Made by a program: the position numbers and the translations under genes. A stretch of DNA of 64,000 bases from Lineus longissimus (lineage: Eukaryota > Nemertea > Pilidiophora > Heteronemertea > Lineidae): assembly GCF_910592395.1 (NCBI RefSeq), contig NC_088324.1, positions 9,450,953-9,514,952 of the forward strand. The letters are read 5' to 3'. How positions within the stretch are numbered: position 1 is the stretch's first letter; each line of letters starts with the position of its first letter. Below, in pieces: positions 49,214 to 61,160 of this stretch. Under the pieces are notes generated by a model, which saw only the letters and a list, made by a program, of their open reading frames with translations, ran no database searches and had not been told where the DNA came from.

Positions 49214-49269
49214 GCGTGACCTCGCTCCGTAACTTTGCAGAGGACAAAAGTTACGAGGGGAGGTCACGC
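49214..49269. repeat. Inverted repeat (23-bp arms)
   Basis: Arms gcgtgacctcgctccgtaac-ttt and aaagttacgaggggaggtca-cgc are imperfect reverse complements around a 10-base loop. A related gcgctcccatcgtaactt appears near 49703, so it may be one end of a larger element. Confidence 0.55.
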
Positions 49270-49274
49270 ACAAT

Positions 49275-49505
49275 TTATTTTTCGAGTTTTGTGGACTTAG
49301 CTTATTTTTTAAAGGAAAAAAGAATGACTCAGCGATTTTGTACTTAGCGTATTTTTGAGAAAAAAAAGGATGACACAGCGATTTTGTACTTAGCGTATTT
49401 TTGAGAAAAAATCACAGAAAAAAGAATGACACAGCGATTTTGTACTTAGCGTATTTTTGAGAAAAAAGAATGACACAGCGATTTTGTACTTAGGGTATTT
49501 TTGAG
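49275..49505. repeat. Short tandem array
   Basis: Four or five copies of gaatgacacagcgattttgt plus acttagcgtatttttgag are separated by A-rich spacers of varying length (unit about 45-58 bp). Confidence 0.8.
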
Positions 49506-51430
49506 GATTTCGCAGACAGAATGGAAACTATGCCAAGGAAACAAATTGATTTTGGACTTAGAAAACTTTCCAAGTAATGTCAGGTTTCTGTTTTCAAAAC
49601 AATTGAGGATGCCACGGAAGAAGTTTCACTGGAGGAGGAAAATCTTTTCAATTCAATTAAAAAGATCAAGAAAAACATTTCAGAAAGCTGTGGAATGATT
49701 GTGCGCTCCCATCGTAACTTGGTGGACAATAAAAAGAAGCTTGTATAAGAATTAATAATTTTATTGATTAGTTCAAAAGATCATACAGATTAAATGAAGT
49801 TACAGATTAACTGAAGAACTGAAATCGAGTCGCCATCGTATGGAGAAGATCTGCGGAGAATGGGCTGGATAGAGCACGTGAACAAGTTCTTTGGCGTCCT
49901 AGAAAGATACAAAGAGAGACAATGTTTGATTATGAAAGACAATGTTTGATCATGAAAAATATCACAAGTAATATTTAGTACAGATTAGAGATGTGGCAAG
50001 TTTATACGCTTACGCCACACACAACCAACAAAATCGAAGCGACAAGGGACGAAGGGAGAATTGTCTTCGATTTTAATTCTTAGGACTCCTAACTATCACC
50101 AAAATTATTCAGTATATCATGAACATTAGAAGACAGGACAACAAGTAAATTGCTTGAATATGTGTGCATGTCATGGTAAACTCTAATTTTCTGTGAAAAG
50201 GGCATTTTCAAAATGACCGATATTTATTTTCACAAGCCATATATTCTCCAAACTCGACTCGAACATGCCTCAACCATAACTTTTAGTGATCTAATCTTTC
50301 CAATCGTTTTTGCCTAAACGAGGCCGATAAAATGTCATGTGTGCACGTGGAGTACAATTAGTATTTCTACGTTTAATATAATATCGAGATTGGTTGAGGA
50401 AGTTCAACAGTCAGCCATTTTCCTCAAGCAAGAATTGTGGGATAGGTCCGCTCAGGTATATGTTGGCCAATCAGAAGCCCTGTAACTCCATGGTCCATGC
50501 TGTTTGAATCGAACAAGCATAAAAGGGGTCTTCTGATTGGTCAATATCTGATCATGACAGGAAGTCCCAAAATCCTGTTTTAGACAGACGAGTTTACTGT
50601 AGTTTGAACAGAATTTCACAGTTTGTTTTCCTTGGCTGGACTAAAGGTTTTAGACCAACTAGTGTACTTACAATTATTTTCTTAGTTGAAATGAGAAGCG
50701 GCAGTCTGTACATGTATAGGGCATCAGGACGCAGGAGCTCTGCAAATAAAGAAAAGGATATGTAGATAAGCATTAATGTTTAATTTAGGGGCAGTATCAT
50801 GATAATTCATGTACTTCTTGCAAATTACACTAGACAGCATCTCGTGGGGGGGGGGGGGGCGTAAAAGACACGTTCTGTCAAAAGAAATATCACAATATAG
50901 TGTAGTTGGTGGTCTTGCAAAGGTACGGCCTGTGCCGGCCAAGGGATAGCAACCTCCATGTTGTTGTGTTTTTTTTGGGGGGGGGGGTGGGGGGGGGGGG
51001 GGTAATTGTCTGTAAAATAAATGACTTCGTACGAGTCTGAACTTTGGTGGTTTGAAAACTCACGAAATGTCCATGCTGAAAGTGCAATGGGGACCATGCC
51101 AGCTTGAATACCGGTCCATCGCAATACAAAAGTATTGGGACGAACATATTTTTTACACTGGTCCGAAAGCAAACTATCTTCCCTACTAAAATCTCAAATA
51201 TCTCGGCAATTACAGCCACTCCAGAAAAACAACTTGCACATTGTCATGGCCCAACAACTTACCATTTATTCTGCAATGATTTTGGGGCAGAAATTAGGCT
51301 TTTTATTCAAATAAATCGAAGTTTTTGGTGAGCGATTTCACAGACACTTCTTCAAGATGGCGGAAACCCTCCACGTGGAGCTCACCTTGTTGGCAGGTCA
51401 CGAGACTCATTCTTTCATGCAGTCGTAATC

Positions 51431-51853
51431 TTATGACGTAATAAAATGCCCTACCTCAAAATCTAAGGAGAAGTTGACCAGAAATAGACCTACTCTGACA
51501 AACGGCCCGCATGATTTGTTTTGTGAAACCATTCGTCCAATTTGTTTACACCCCTCATTGTTCACGGTCTGAAAACCAAATCGATATGAAAAAGACTCGA
51601 GACAGTGACGCAAATCCGTGTAACGCTTTTTATGTTCCCGTTTACCCAGTGTTTCCCCACAATAGACGAACGGATTGTGTACCACTTGACGAGAAAAGAA
51701 AAGGCCCGGAACAGCGCTTGATGCGTGCCCTAGATAATAGACAGGTTTAGCAACCGTGATGACGCGAACGCCAAAGTAGCGAGAAATCGTTGATAAACTC
51801 AAGTCCTCTGTACCAGTGAGATCCATTGATGCTTTACTGAACAGACAAAGCAT
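51431..51853 (-). CDS. Unassigned 140-codon open frame
   Basis: The frame is open over 423 bases with no recognised domain, no clear splice or poly(A) context and no paralogue in the window. It is listed only because of its length; a chance frame or decayed mobile-element sequence is as likely as a gene. Confidence 0.12.
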   Translation of the reverse strand: MLCLFSKASMDLTGTEDLSLSTISRYFGVRVITVAKPVYYLGHASSAVPGLFFSRQVVHNPFVYCGETLGKREHKKRYTDLRHCLESFSYRFGFQTVNNEGCKQIGRMVSQNKSCGPFVRVGLFLVNFSLDFEVGHFITS

Positions 51854-52497
51854 TCCGCAAGAAAAATGTGGGTGTACATGTGAACGCGATAATGTGCAGA
51901 GGTCGGCGATGTGCCAAAGCCAACTTTGCTGTGTGTGGGTACATTATAGGCAATCAAAAAGTAGGTCACCACATCAAAATCAAGATGGCTACAACCTTAT
52001 ATGTTGAGATCTTGTAAATGCACTTGTAGCGAAGGGGGGGGGGGGGGGGCTTGGCGCAACGCTTGTTTTCTTTGGGTTGTGTGATGTTTTTTTCCAGTTG
52101 TAGCCAACTAGTAACTAGAAATGAAATCACTTTTGGTAATTTTGTACCCTAATCTCCTTCCCCTCCCCGGATGAAACAGTTCGTGTTTCGCGGCTTTGCG
52201 ATGCTCCCCCTGGAATACAGTCGCGATCCATCACAAGCTTCGATAGCGTTATATATACCATCTGACGCTTCCTCACGGTCTGCTAGACGCAGCGAGTACC
52301 ATGGATCTACAATCTCGCGAGCAATTACGCTCGCCTCACGAGATTTTCTTGGATATTTTAAGTTGTTTATATAAACCGTTATAGCGGATTTTTACAGCAA
52401 ACAAATCTTGGCGAATGATTAGAGTGTTTCTGTCGAAGCCGAGTGACTCTAAACCAGTGCCTGTTTTCGCAGAACCTTTCTACGGCTGGCTAACGCC

Positions 52498-53563
52498 ATG
52501 GATGATAACGTGTTGACCGACGTCCGGGATCCGGTTGCTGTACCTGGTCAAAGACCCGTCTTGAAGTAAGTATGGTATGATAATTATCAGCAGCAAGTGT
52601 GCGAGCTTGGAGCCTTGTTATTTAACCTCGGTGATACGAATAGGTATACCACCGGTAAGACAAGAAAATAAAAAATACTGCAAGTTGCTGCGCGTTTTCT
52701 CTTCCGACTTTAACAATACCGGTTCGGTTGCATTAATGTTCAGGTAAAGTACTTTCGAGGACGAATATCCAAGCATGTAATCATTACCATGACTTAGACT
52801 GCTGAACTTGCTGAGAAGGAGATGTTTTCTAATTGTCTGCATCCTGGCGTTTTGAGATGTGGTTTATTTCATCTTAGATAAAGCATTTTCGGGTTCGTTT
52901 CACTTTGTACGGCGTATTTAGCATTTGCGCGCTACGCCACAGCATTTAGCCCTGGACGTATTTTCCAGATTAAGACAAAAAACCATGGAGACTCCAAACC
53001 AAGTTATTAAATGCAACTCTGATGCGTTGGTGAACCAGAGACACCGAACAAACCAACTGACCAAGGACAAACAAAGATTTAACATACATGGTCCAAAAAT
53101 GGCTCTGTTATCCATTTCGTTTGCATGAACATTTAGCCATATGCAATTAAAACTGCACAAAAGTATGAAATTGTTGGGATTTTCATATCAATGCAAGTTT
53201 TCTCTCATAAAGTGGAAGCGCAATTTCACCATGCTAACCCTCTACTACACCGGTGGACTTCCCAGAAAGATTCGCATTGAAGTGATGCCTGATATACGCC
53301 GAGGAATACCGTCGACTGCGCAATCAAGAAGGTTACTAATTCCCGGTGGAGTCGCATTATAATCACTTTGATGATTTGTGGCTAGGAGCATGCCGCCTGA
53401 TTATAGTGGTAAGGAGCGGCAGAATCTCGAATGTGACAGGCAATTGAAGCGCGAACGGAGGGAGATAAACAGCTTTCAACACCGCGGAGAACCGTCAACT
53501 TGGGATGATCAGAGTCTTTCAATAATCAAAGAATTTCTTCAAGTTGCAGTTGTGCGGAAATAA
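52498..53563 (+). CDS. Tentative two-exon gene, 81-aa charged protein
   Basis: Exon 1 (52498-52565) encodes MDDNVLTDVRDPVAVPGQRP and a few more residues. It has a possible UTR acceptor (ttttcgcag) before it and a strong donor (aa|gtaagtat). The segment 53386-53563, after a gctag acceptor, continues in the matching phase (2) and encodes a basic, glutamine- and arginine-rich stretch (ERQNLECDRQLKRERREIN) ending in a stop. Together they make 81 codons. No family is recognised. The second exon abuts LINE-like sequence, so it could be repeat-derived and exon 1 may splice elsewhere. AATAAA occurs at 53760-53765. Confidence 0.3.
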
Positions 53564-53575
53564 CTTGGGTCAACG

Positions 53576-53766
53576 CGGGACCCGAGAGAGCTCTGTCCCA
53601 ACGCGCGTGAGAGTGGTTCTGTGGCAAGTTTCAAGACAGGGCTGAAGACCCTGCTCTTAAGAGCACTTTTTGTGAAAGAGCTTGTGAGCAGGACACTTGG
53701 AATGGGCGACATACAAGACATTATTTTAGTACTACTACTGTTATTGGTCCAAACGAGGAAATAAAT
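53576..53766 (+). pseudogene. Possible C-terminal fragment of a non-LTR retrotransposon ORF
   Basis: One frame reads GSVASFKTGLKTLLLRALF, resembling the 'SFKxxLKTxLF' ending common to LINE reverse-transcriptase ORFs. It closes with TAA and an overlapping AATAAA. Only the last ~60 codons are visible. The similarity is from memory and short. Confidence 0.35.
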
Positions 53767-55649
53767 CTAAGCGCTGATATTATTTATAACAACAATGTCA
53801 TCCGCTGTACTTTTCTGATAAGATACTCTTCGCCATGCTGTCGGATGAAACCATCACCATGTCAAATTGAGTTTCTGGATCAACGCACTGAATGGAATCT
53901 AATAGCCTAACTGATCCTGTTTCGATATCCAATGCCAACGAGAACTAATCCACTGATTCGACTATTTTTAAAGGCTTTGTTTGACATGCTGCCATGGTAA
54001 CGCTACATGATATTGTGATATTGCACTGCACTGAATTCAGGCGATTTTGCTAGATTGTTTGGCGACTCGGTCAGAAAACGTAAATACTTTCTAGTCATTT
54101 CGCATTATCTAAGTCATCTTCTTCACTGAGCCCCCTGAGAAAATTCCTGGATCCGCCCCTGAGCTGATCAAACACATCCCGAAAACATCTCGTGCAACAG
54201 AGAAATTCATTGTCGTTACTACGAAAAAATGTATGGATGTCTTTCCAAGATTATTCAATCGACGTGATCAACGTTTCGTCCCAGAGAGATACATTGCATC
54301 GTGACAGCTACTGCCATCAGATTGGTTGTGACATGGACTCTACAGAGAGGCATATAAGAAATGTGCCTTCCCATATCAAATAAAACGGACCATTGAAAAC
54401 TTCATGATAATTCGAAGGTTGTACGTTACCAAGTTCACTTGCCTCAAAACGGAAATCAAGATTTCCAAAGTTGCCTCAAAGCGGATATTAGTTTAACACA
54501 CCGGAAGCGCCTGAGAATCCATGATTGCGACCGCCATTTCGAGCAGAGGTTGCTCGCGCTGACGAAGGGATCGGAATCTGCCGAGGTTTACAATAACACA
54601 CGCTGACTGTGACAGCTAAAGCCAGGAAAATCGATTATCGCGAAGCTTGCGGCTGAAGCTCTTTCTCATATCTGATCCACAGCGGCCATGAATACATCAA
54701 CCGCATGCAAAACGTGGAAGCAGTACATTCACAGCGCTAGGGAATAGACGAGCAGCAATTTTTTTCGATATCATTGGATCCAGTAAAGGATATTTGATCA
54801 TATTTTATTAGGGGTAGGTATGATTTAGATTTACAAATATATATATTGTGTGGAGTTGAACATACGCAAAGCTACTATATGAGTTTATTCTGCAGAAAAA
54901 ACAACCTCATTTTATGCTGCCTGATGCCGATAGCAGGAGACTGCGGAATTCTACATCAACGGTGTTTTAGACTATAGATGTTTTGATTAATGTATTTTGC
55001 TGGCATATCTGGTAGGCGTGAGCTAACTTGAAAGCACCCCTGGATCCGTGCCAGGCTTACTAAAGAGGTTGTGATCAGTGCCTTATCACAGATCCTTATA
55101 CCAGAGTCTTTCAAATACGTAGTTGGTTGTATGTAGCCCGAGGCTACTGGTAGCACTTGTTTTAAAGGGACAACTTGGATATGTGATTTACCTGGCAAGG
55201 AGGATGCTTGCCACTATGCTTGCTACCCGATATTATTAAGCTTGTCAGAGAGTCCCTCGAGGGGAGATTAAATGAGCGATGACATGATGACCAGCGCCAG
55301 GAATTCGGCTTGCTTCGCGGCAACCATAAGTGCTCCGTGTTCGATCTCCCAGCGAATTGCATGTAGTTTGTAAATGAAACATGTTCATGACAAATTGATT
55401 GATATCGAGATATCAAGTTCTTGATATAGACTGCCATACGACATCATCGCGGAGAATCAATAGCCGACGATTGGTGCTTCAGGCAGATCGATCTAATAAT
55501 CAGTCACATTGAGGTGTAGCCATCAATGGAGACGTAAATGGTGGACACTGGCAAAACAACTGTGAGGAGTGCATTTTATTTAACACTTTCAAATAGGGAC
55601 GATACTCAAATATGCCCCCCCCCCCCCGCGCCATTTGCCCACTTTTACC
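53767..55649. other. Spacer without recognised features
   Basis: AT-rich sequence in which I see no exon, RNA gene or clear repeat, apart from a C-run (55615-55627) at the end. Confidence 0.4.
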
Positions 55650-56190
55650 CATCAGTTTAACAGCGTGCTATATGAATCTTGGCAGTTTGTCTACCGTGGT
55701 TCAACCCTGACAGAGAATGGTACATGTTTCAAGAAGGTGAAGATACGCATACGCATTCCGAAAGCTGCTGCGGCCCTGGCAAGATTGAAGAGGATAAGGC
55801 GTGACCGTAACATCTCCATGTCATCAAAAAGCTCCGCTGGTGATCTAAGAGTTCCTGTACGCAGAAGAAACTGACAGTGAACGCTAATATCGATAAACGC
55901 ATCAATGCTTTCGAGCTCAATTGCTACACGGGCATACTCAACAAACGCTGCACGTCGCACAGCACCAATGTCAAGGTGAGGTGCTGTTTGTCCAGCACAT
56001 AGGATCGGTCATCACGAGATAGCCTCCTGATTACTTCATACCGAGGAATCGATGTAGCTAACTGTGTTTCGCCGCGTGACAAGAGCGAGGGTACCGAACA
56101 TCATCCTGCAGAGCTCACAGTGAAAGGCAAACAGAAACGAAGTCGACCAAATTGCAAAGAGGATCGCTTTGGACTAATTTTGGTGGCCAT
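55650..56190 (+). pseudogene. Degenerate LINE (non-LTR retrotransposon) fragment
   Basis: Translation gives FVYRGSTLTENGTCFKKVKI, then RIPKAAAALARLKRIRRDRN and ISMSSKSS. After a disruption it gives RINAFELNCY and later KGKQKRSRPN. These match, in order, the C-terminal region after the RT core of many LINE ORFs (YLGS..ltedG, ARLkkiwrdRnIS, RINAFE..CYR, kRkRGRP; from memory). The part between RNIS and RINAFE is deleted and stops interrupt the frame, so it is dead. Confidence 0.7.
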
Positions 56191-56733
56191 AAAATGCCAA
56201 ACAAGAATACTGAAAAGTCAAATTCAGAAAAATGTGCATTGGACAAAACAGTGATCACTCGTTTGTAGTTGTTTACCAAACATATCGAGATATTTGACGA
56301 AGTTGAAGCCCGACCTTCACCCCTAATTGCGCCATAACCGAATTCCAGGCAGTCTACAAGTACTAGGCATCCGGAATGATCAAATCGACGCGTTGATGAG
56401 GGTTATCTAGCCTTCATCATTAGATAGTCGCATCACATTCAGACGTTTGAGTTGTCATGGTTGCTCAGTAGATAGGATCGATGTCCAAATGACATACGTG
56501 TTTATCTCACTGCTGAGGTATCCTTCTTCCACTGGAGTATTTTCCCGTTGTCGGCGCCGCGGTAGAACTATGTTTGCCGCCCCCAACGGTATCTTGGTAC
56601 ATTGGGGGAGTAAGTATGTATCGAGTGAAATGGCATGATATTGTCAGGATGCTTTTTAGGCTCCTTGTGGCAATCACTGACCTAACATTCGAACACCTTG
56701 TATATTTGCAGAGCAAACAGGGTAACGCAAACT

Positions 56734-58573
56734 ATGGGAGACAGACGACTTGTGCTTGTTGCCGTCGACTCAAGCGCGCAGGCAGAAAGAGCGTTCCAGT
56801 GTAAGTCCATGACTACATATGTTTATACTAAAAAGTAACCAGTTTTGTGAAGAAGGGCAGAATATTGGGAAAAGTCCTAATCTGTTCATTAAAAATTTGG
56901 AAAATGGAAAATGGAACTTGAATTTTGAACTCTTCAATATTTTGTGTAAATATGTACTGACTGTCAGAGCAACTGATAATTTCAGAGCGACTAATGATCT
57001 GATATGTTTGTCTAATGCATGCAGACAGCATCATATGAATAGTCATTAACTACATAGTGTTTTTGTATTCCAGTTTATATCGACAATCTTCACCGGCCAG
57101 AGAATGATATATTGTTCTACCATGTAGCCGAGAAGCCAAATCTGCCAACGGTTTCATTAAAAGGTGTGTAGAATAATGAAGTTTTCGTCTCATCTACATG
57201 TGCCTTTCGAATGGAACATTCCAAAGGTTCATCGGTGTGCCCCAAATATCTTACTGGCATCAGAGTCTTTAGACTTTGCTCAGTTACTCATATTTGCACA
57301 GAGCAATAAATAGATAGGCCGGGTCTTTTTGGCAAGCCGCTCGCCGAACAGGCATCTTTTTTTGTCCTGTTTGGAGAGCCGCTTGCCAAACAGCACTAAA
57401 AAGCCACCCTGTTCGGCCAGCCGGGCTTGCCAAACAGGTAAAAAATCTACCCTGTTTGGCGAGCTGGAGACTTTACTTTAATATTAATGAGTTCGGCTCT
57501 CCATTCAGGACAAGAAAAAGCCGCTGTTTGGTAAGCCGGGCTTGCCAAGTAGTCACTTCCAAATAGATATAATCATTTTCTTATACCACATACTTTAAAC
57601 AACATGTACGCCATCAAATGATCATACTGATATCAACTAGCTGCTCAGGCGCTTTTAATTGCTCAACGGCAATAATTGTATATGATAAGGATTTTCTAAT
57701 GTCACATATCTTTAAGATCCCATGTCATTTCCGGCGGACGACTGGCACAAAGAACTCACGAAACGAAACGAAGACGTCAATGCCTTAGAGGGTAAATACG
57801 AAATCTTGAGAACTAGTAAACAGGTACGTCATAGCAATTAATATATTGAAGGAAAAGTCAGGCTTTACTACACGCAGGAGTAAGGGGCGATTATCTAGCT
57901 CGGCTACTGGGTGTGCCCTTTTCAAGAAAAAACATAAAGCATACGTTTTATCAAAAATTGATTCTTGGCTTTATAGATTAAATTGAAATTTATTGGTTCT
58001 GAGAATTATATTCTCAAAAAACTTTATAGTGTTCTTCATTTCGCTGAAAAACCTCGACGGGTGCTTATAAAGGTTTCCTTAAAACCTTCTTTCAAAAGCT
58101 CAATAAGCTTTCTGAGGATACATATAAACGAACGAGGCACTATGGTTGCAACCCTTTTAATGTTGAATCGTGGAGTAGGTAAAACAAAATAACTGCCGAT
58201 GTTGGCAGTCAAATATCGACTGCACCATTCAGAGATTCTAGTTTTTTTCACTTCTTCGTCATAACAAATATTGAAATATCGAGTGGCGAAGTATATTGAA
58301 AACCACTTGTTATACCAGGATGCGACTGCGCAGGATTCTAATGATATTTTCTCTCCGCAGATGAAGGGAGAGTTCCTGACCGTGTACGAGGACAGGTCGA
58401 ACCCAGGAGAAGCGATCGTGTCCGCCGCGGAGGGGAAAAATGCAGCCATGATAGTGGTCGGCACCCGAGGCCTCGGAACACTCCGCCGCACTATTTTAGG
58501 CAGCGTTTCGGACTATGTCGTCCACCATGCAAAGTGTACTGTCATAATATGCCCGCCTGGGAAGACCGATTAG
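56734..58573 (+). CDS. Universal stress protein family (USP-C, 158 aa), four exons
   Basis: Exons 56734-56800, 57074-57163, 57717-57823 and 58361-58573 join in phases 1, 1, 0 and give 158 residues. The order is [20 protein letters not shown] (strand 1), [20 protein letters not shown], then a charged helical exon ([20 protein letters not shown]). Next comes [20 protein letters not shown], the ATP motif [15 protein letters not shown], and [21 protein letters not shown] with a stop. The last exon is uninterrupted where USP-A and USP-B each carry a different extra intron. The ATG follows an acceptor (tatatttgcag) by about 20 bases, so a 5' UTR exon lies upstream. Intron 2 contains a 244-bp MITE. 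No canonical poly(A) hexamer is seen soon after the stop. Confidence 0.93.
57308..57569. mobile_element. 244-bp MITE, copy 1, with 9-bp target duplication
   Basis: The element 57317-57560 starts ggccgggtctttttggcaag and ends cttgccaagtagtcacttcc. Inverted, the two 20-mers agree at about 14 positions, including the inner ttggcaag. The 9-mer aaatagata flanks it on both sides (57308-57316 and 57561-57569). A nearly identical copy lies at 60714-60957 with a different 9-bp duplication. The 9-bp size suggests a Mutator-like origin (inference). It lies in USP-C intron 2. Confidence 0.9.
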
Positions 58574-59742
58574 TTCTAAATTGATGTTAGCTTCTAGCTT
58601 CTGTATTTTTCTTTTTGAATGTATATATGTTGGTATGATTTCGGATGAAGAACACTAGCTATAGTGAAGCCATCTTTTGCAGGCAGTGAAACTATTCCGC
58701 AAAAGAACACAACAACGCAAGAACAATTAGCAAATATTTCAATAAGATACATGTATTTAAAAGCTAGTTGACGTTTCCCGTCAAGTGGGATCAGCAAAAT
58801 TTCAAAGAATGACTTCCTGTGTAGCTATGCACAGCTTGATCATGTGATCCAATGTACATGTAGCAGTGACAAAATTGCTCGTTTGCGCAGCGCTTTCGTT
58901 GTCAATTGTTGCTATTGTTAAGGGGGAAAAGAATCCTAAGTACTTACTGATCAGACAATTCTATGCTAACAGAAATCTCAAATTTTGATCGGATCTGGAA
59001 ATGCAAATATTTATTGACTTTATAAAATCTTACCAAAATTACTTTCCATATATGTTTCACCGCATCAGCTCGAGAATAAAATGTAAAATGGCGTTCATAC
59101 ATGTGTTCTTTTCCCTTATTTTTGGCCAGCTATTGACAAGACGTATTTATCTGAAAATACCCCCCAAAATGCACCTTTAATGTATATCACGTTTTCTATT
59201 CGCCTTGCCGCCACATCCGCCAACGGGTCGAGATGGAATGAATCGGCGACGTAAATCCGGTGGTATTCCAGCATGGAGTGTGACTGGCGTAAATCGACAC
59301 AGACCTAACATGCCTTTAACGACCATGTAAAAAAGACATAAAGTTTTCAATATAAAACAGATTAAGGCACGCGTTCCCGACGCTTACCGATAGCGGCAAT
59401 TAGTGTCGGTATTGGCCCCGGCTATCGGCCATTTTAGGCCTACCGACGCGCATTTGATACTGCCCCTATCGGCAAGCGCTGGACCGAACGTGATCAAATC
59501 GCATCCTGGATTCTGGCCGGGGTTTGACCTAGTTCAAGCGTTCACTGTAGGCCTACTCCTACGCTTCAAAGCAAGCACATTGCTTGAACAGCTCTGATGG
59601 ATGGATGAATGTATCTAGCTCAAACGCCAGATCATACACGTTATACCTGAGACCACAGACTGATTTCGGCGCGAGTGGTCACAACATGGATACCGCATTA
59701 AACGGATAATTTCTCTGCCGATATATTGAAAAGATATTTACG
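58574..59742. other. Spacer between USP-C and a signal-peptide exon
   Basis: No exon or clear repeat was recognised. The last few hundred bases are GC-richer (about 59200-59660), which could fit a promoter region of the gene beginning at 59743, but no motif decides it. Confidence 0.35.
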
Positions 59743-59803
59743 ATGGCTGCTTCTAAAACGTTCCTTATTACACTTCTGTGCGGTTTATTTTCCTGCTTAT
59801 CGG
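59743..59803 (+). CDS. Signal-peptide exon of an incomplete gene
   Basis: ATG opens MAASKTFLITLLCGLFSCLS, a classic signal peptide (polar start, hydrophobic core, small residues), and ends in phase 1 at a strong donor (cgg|gtaagt). Stand-alone phase-1 signal-peptide exons are usual for secreted proteins, including two others in this window. No phase-compatible downstream exon was found up to 64000, so the rest probably lies beyond the window or in exons too short to see. Confidence 0.5.
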
Positions 59804-60589
59804 GTAAGTGAATTTGAGTCTTATCAGGAATCTTTTTAGCCTTATTCGAATTTGATAGAAAGATATCTCTGTCAAAATGTGGATCGGATATAGAATTTTG
59901 AAATTTTAGAATTTCAGAAAGGCATTGCAACAAGACTGTAAGAATGATTTCAGAAGAGGCTATCAATTAAGCAGTATCAGTATTTTCAAGGTTAACTATT
60001 AATGCCTATCGGTCGGTAATTGGTAACCGAATATCGTTCTTGACGGCGATTATCTGATATAATTTACAACTGTTGCGATCCTAAGCATTGAAACGATTTT
60101 ACTTAAAAAAACCTCGCGACGGTTTGTTTTTTTTTAGATCTAAAAAATATACTTGTCTTTGTTTTCCTCAGTTCGTAACACAGAAAAAAGGACACAATTA
60201 AACAGAATAGAGCAGATGTTTTTCATTTGCTGTAGCCTACAAACTGAGTTAGATGTAGCCTATTTGTTATTTCTGAGCTTACAAAGGTATTTGACTGGCT
60301 GCTGAGGTATTCATGTTGGTGTTTAACTATCTTAACCTGAGGTTTAACATCCTACTGGTACAGAAGTCACATAGTAACAATGAATGGATGGCAAATGTTG
60401 TTGAAAAAACCTTTAAACCAAATCGTGGTCGTGATGGGAGGCATGATTCTGTTTCTGTGTTTGCAAGAGCAAGCACATTGCTGTTTTCCCCGTGTGTTTT
60501 TTCCTATTAAAGTGATGTAATCCTGCCTTTTTCAATGTTCATTTTTGTGGTTAGAGAAGGTGCTGTATCCTGACTTCCTGTTCCTTAAC

Positions 60590-61160
60590 TGCATGTAAAG
60601 CACATGAGAGCCTACAGATTGTTTCCTGACATACGGGAGAGATCGTTTAACTTCAGCACATGAGAGCCTGTACAGAATGGTCCTATAAAATGAGAGCATG
60701 TAAATATTGTTTAGGCCGGGTCTATTTGGCAAGCCGCTCGCCGAACAGGCATCTTTTTTTGTCCTGTCTGGAGAGCCGCTTGCCAAACAGCACTAAAAAG
60801 CCACCCTGTTCGGCCAGCCGGGCTTGCCAAACAGGTAAAAAATCTACCCTGTTTGGCGAGCTGGAGACTTTACTTTAATATTAATGAGTTCGGCTCTCCA
60901 TTCAGGACAAGAAAAAGTCGCTGTTTGGTAAGCCGGGCTTGCCAAGTAGTCACTTCCTATTGTTTAACTTCAGCACAAGGGAGCCTGACGTACTGATTGT
61001 TCCTTTAACTAGGAGAGCCTATAAAGATAGTTATTTTAACTGAAACACAGGGAATCATGTTCAAGTTGTTCTTTGAGCTTACGCACATGAGAGTCTGTAC
61101 GGATTGTTCTTTTAGCATAAGCACGGGAGAGCCTGCATAAATTCTTCCTACTAGCATATA
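60590..61160. repeat. Degenerate tandem repeat (~50 bp)
   Basis: Repeated blocks share cacatgagagcctgtacaga, a ttgttc stretch and tttaacttcagcaca. Spacing is irregular and similarity decays. A 244-bp MITE has inserted within it. Confidence 0.6.
60705..60966. mobile_element. 244-bp MITE, copy 2, with 9-bp target duplication
   Basis: The element 60714-60957 is nearly identical to 57317-57560. It is flanked by tattgttta on both sides (60705-60713 and 60958-60966), a target different from copy 1, which shows independent transposition rather than segmental duplication. Confidence 0.9.

Larger units (their letters stand above)
46156..52497. other. Region without a supported gene
   Basis: AT-rich DNA holding a tRNA-like SINE head (47205-47285), a hairpin (49214-49269) beside a short tandem array (49275-49505), and three long G runs (50846-50859, 50977-51002, 52034-52049). 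A few open frames of 60-140 codons have no recognisable domain. A short acceptor-flanked frame near 46410 (DGTAYTPRVNEDNRH) could not be tied to a gene. Confidence 0.4.

Noticed and set aside
51357-51400. Possible first exon (MAETLHVELTLLAG) with a Kozak-like ATG
   Set aside because: The donor is weak and no compatible second exon is seen nearby.
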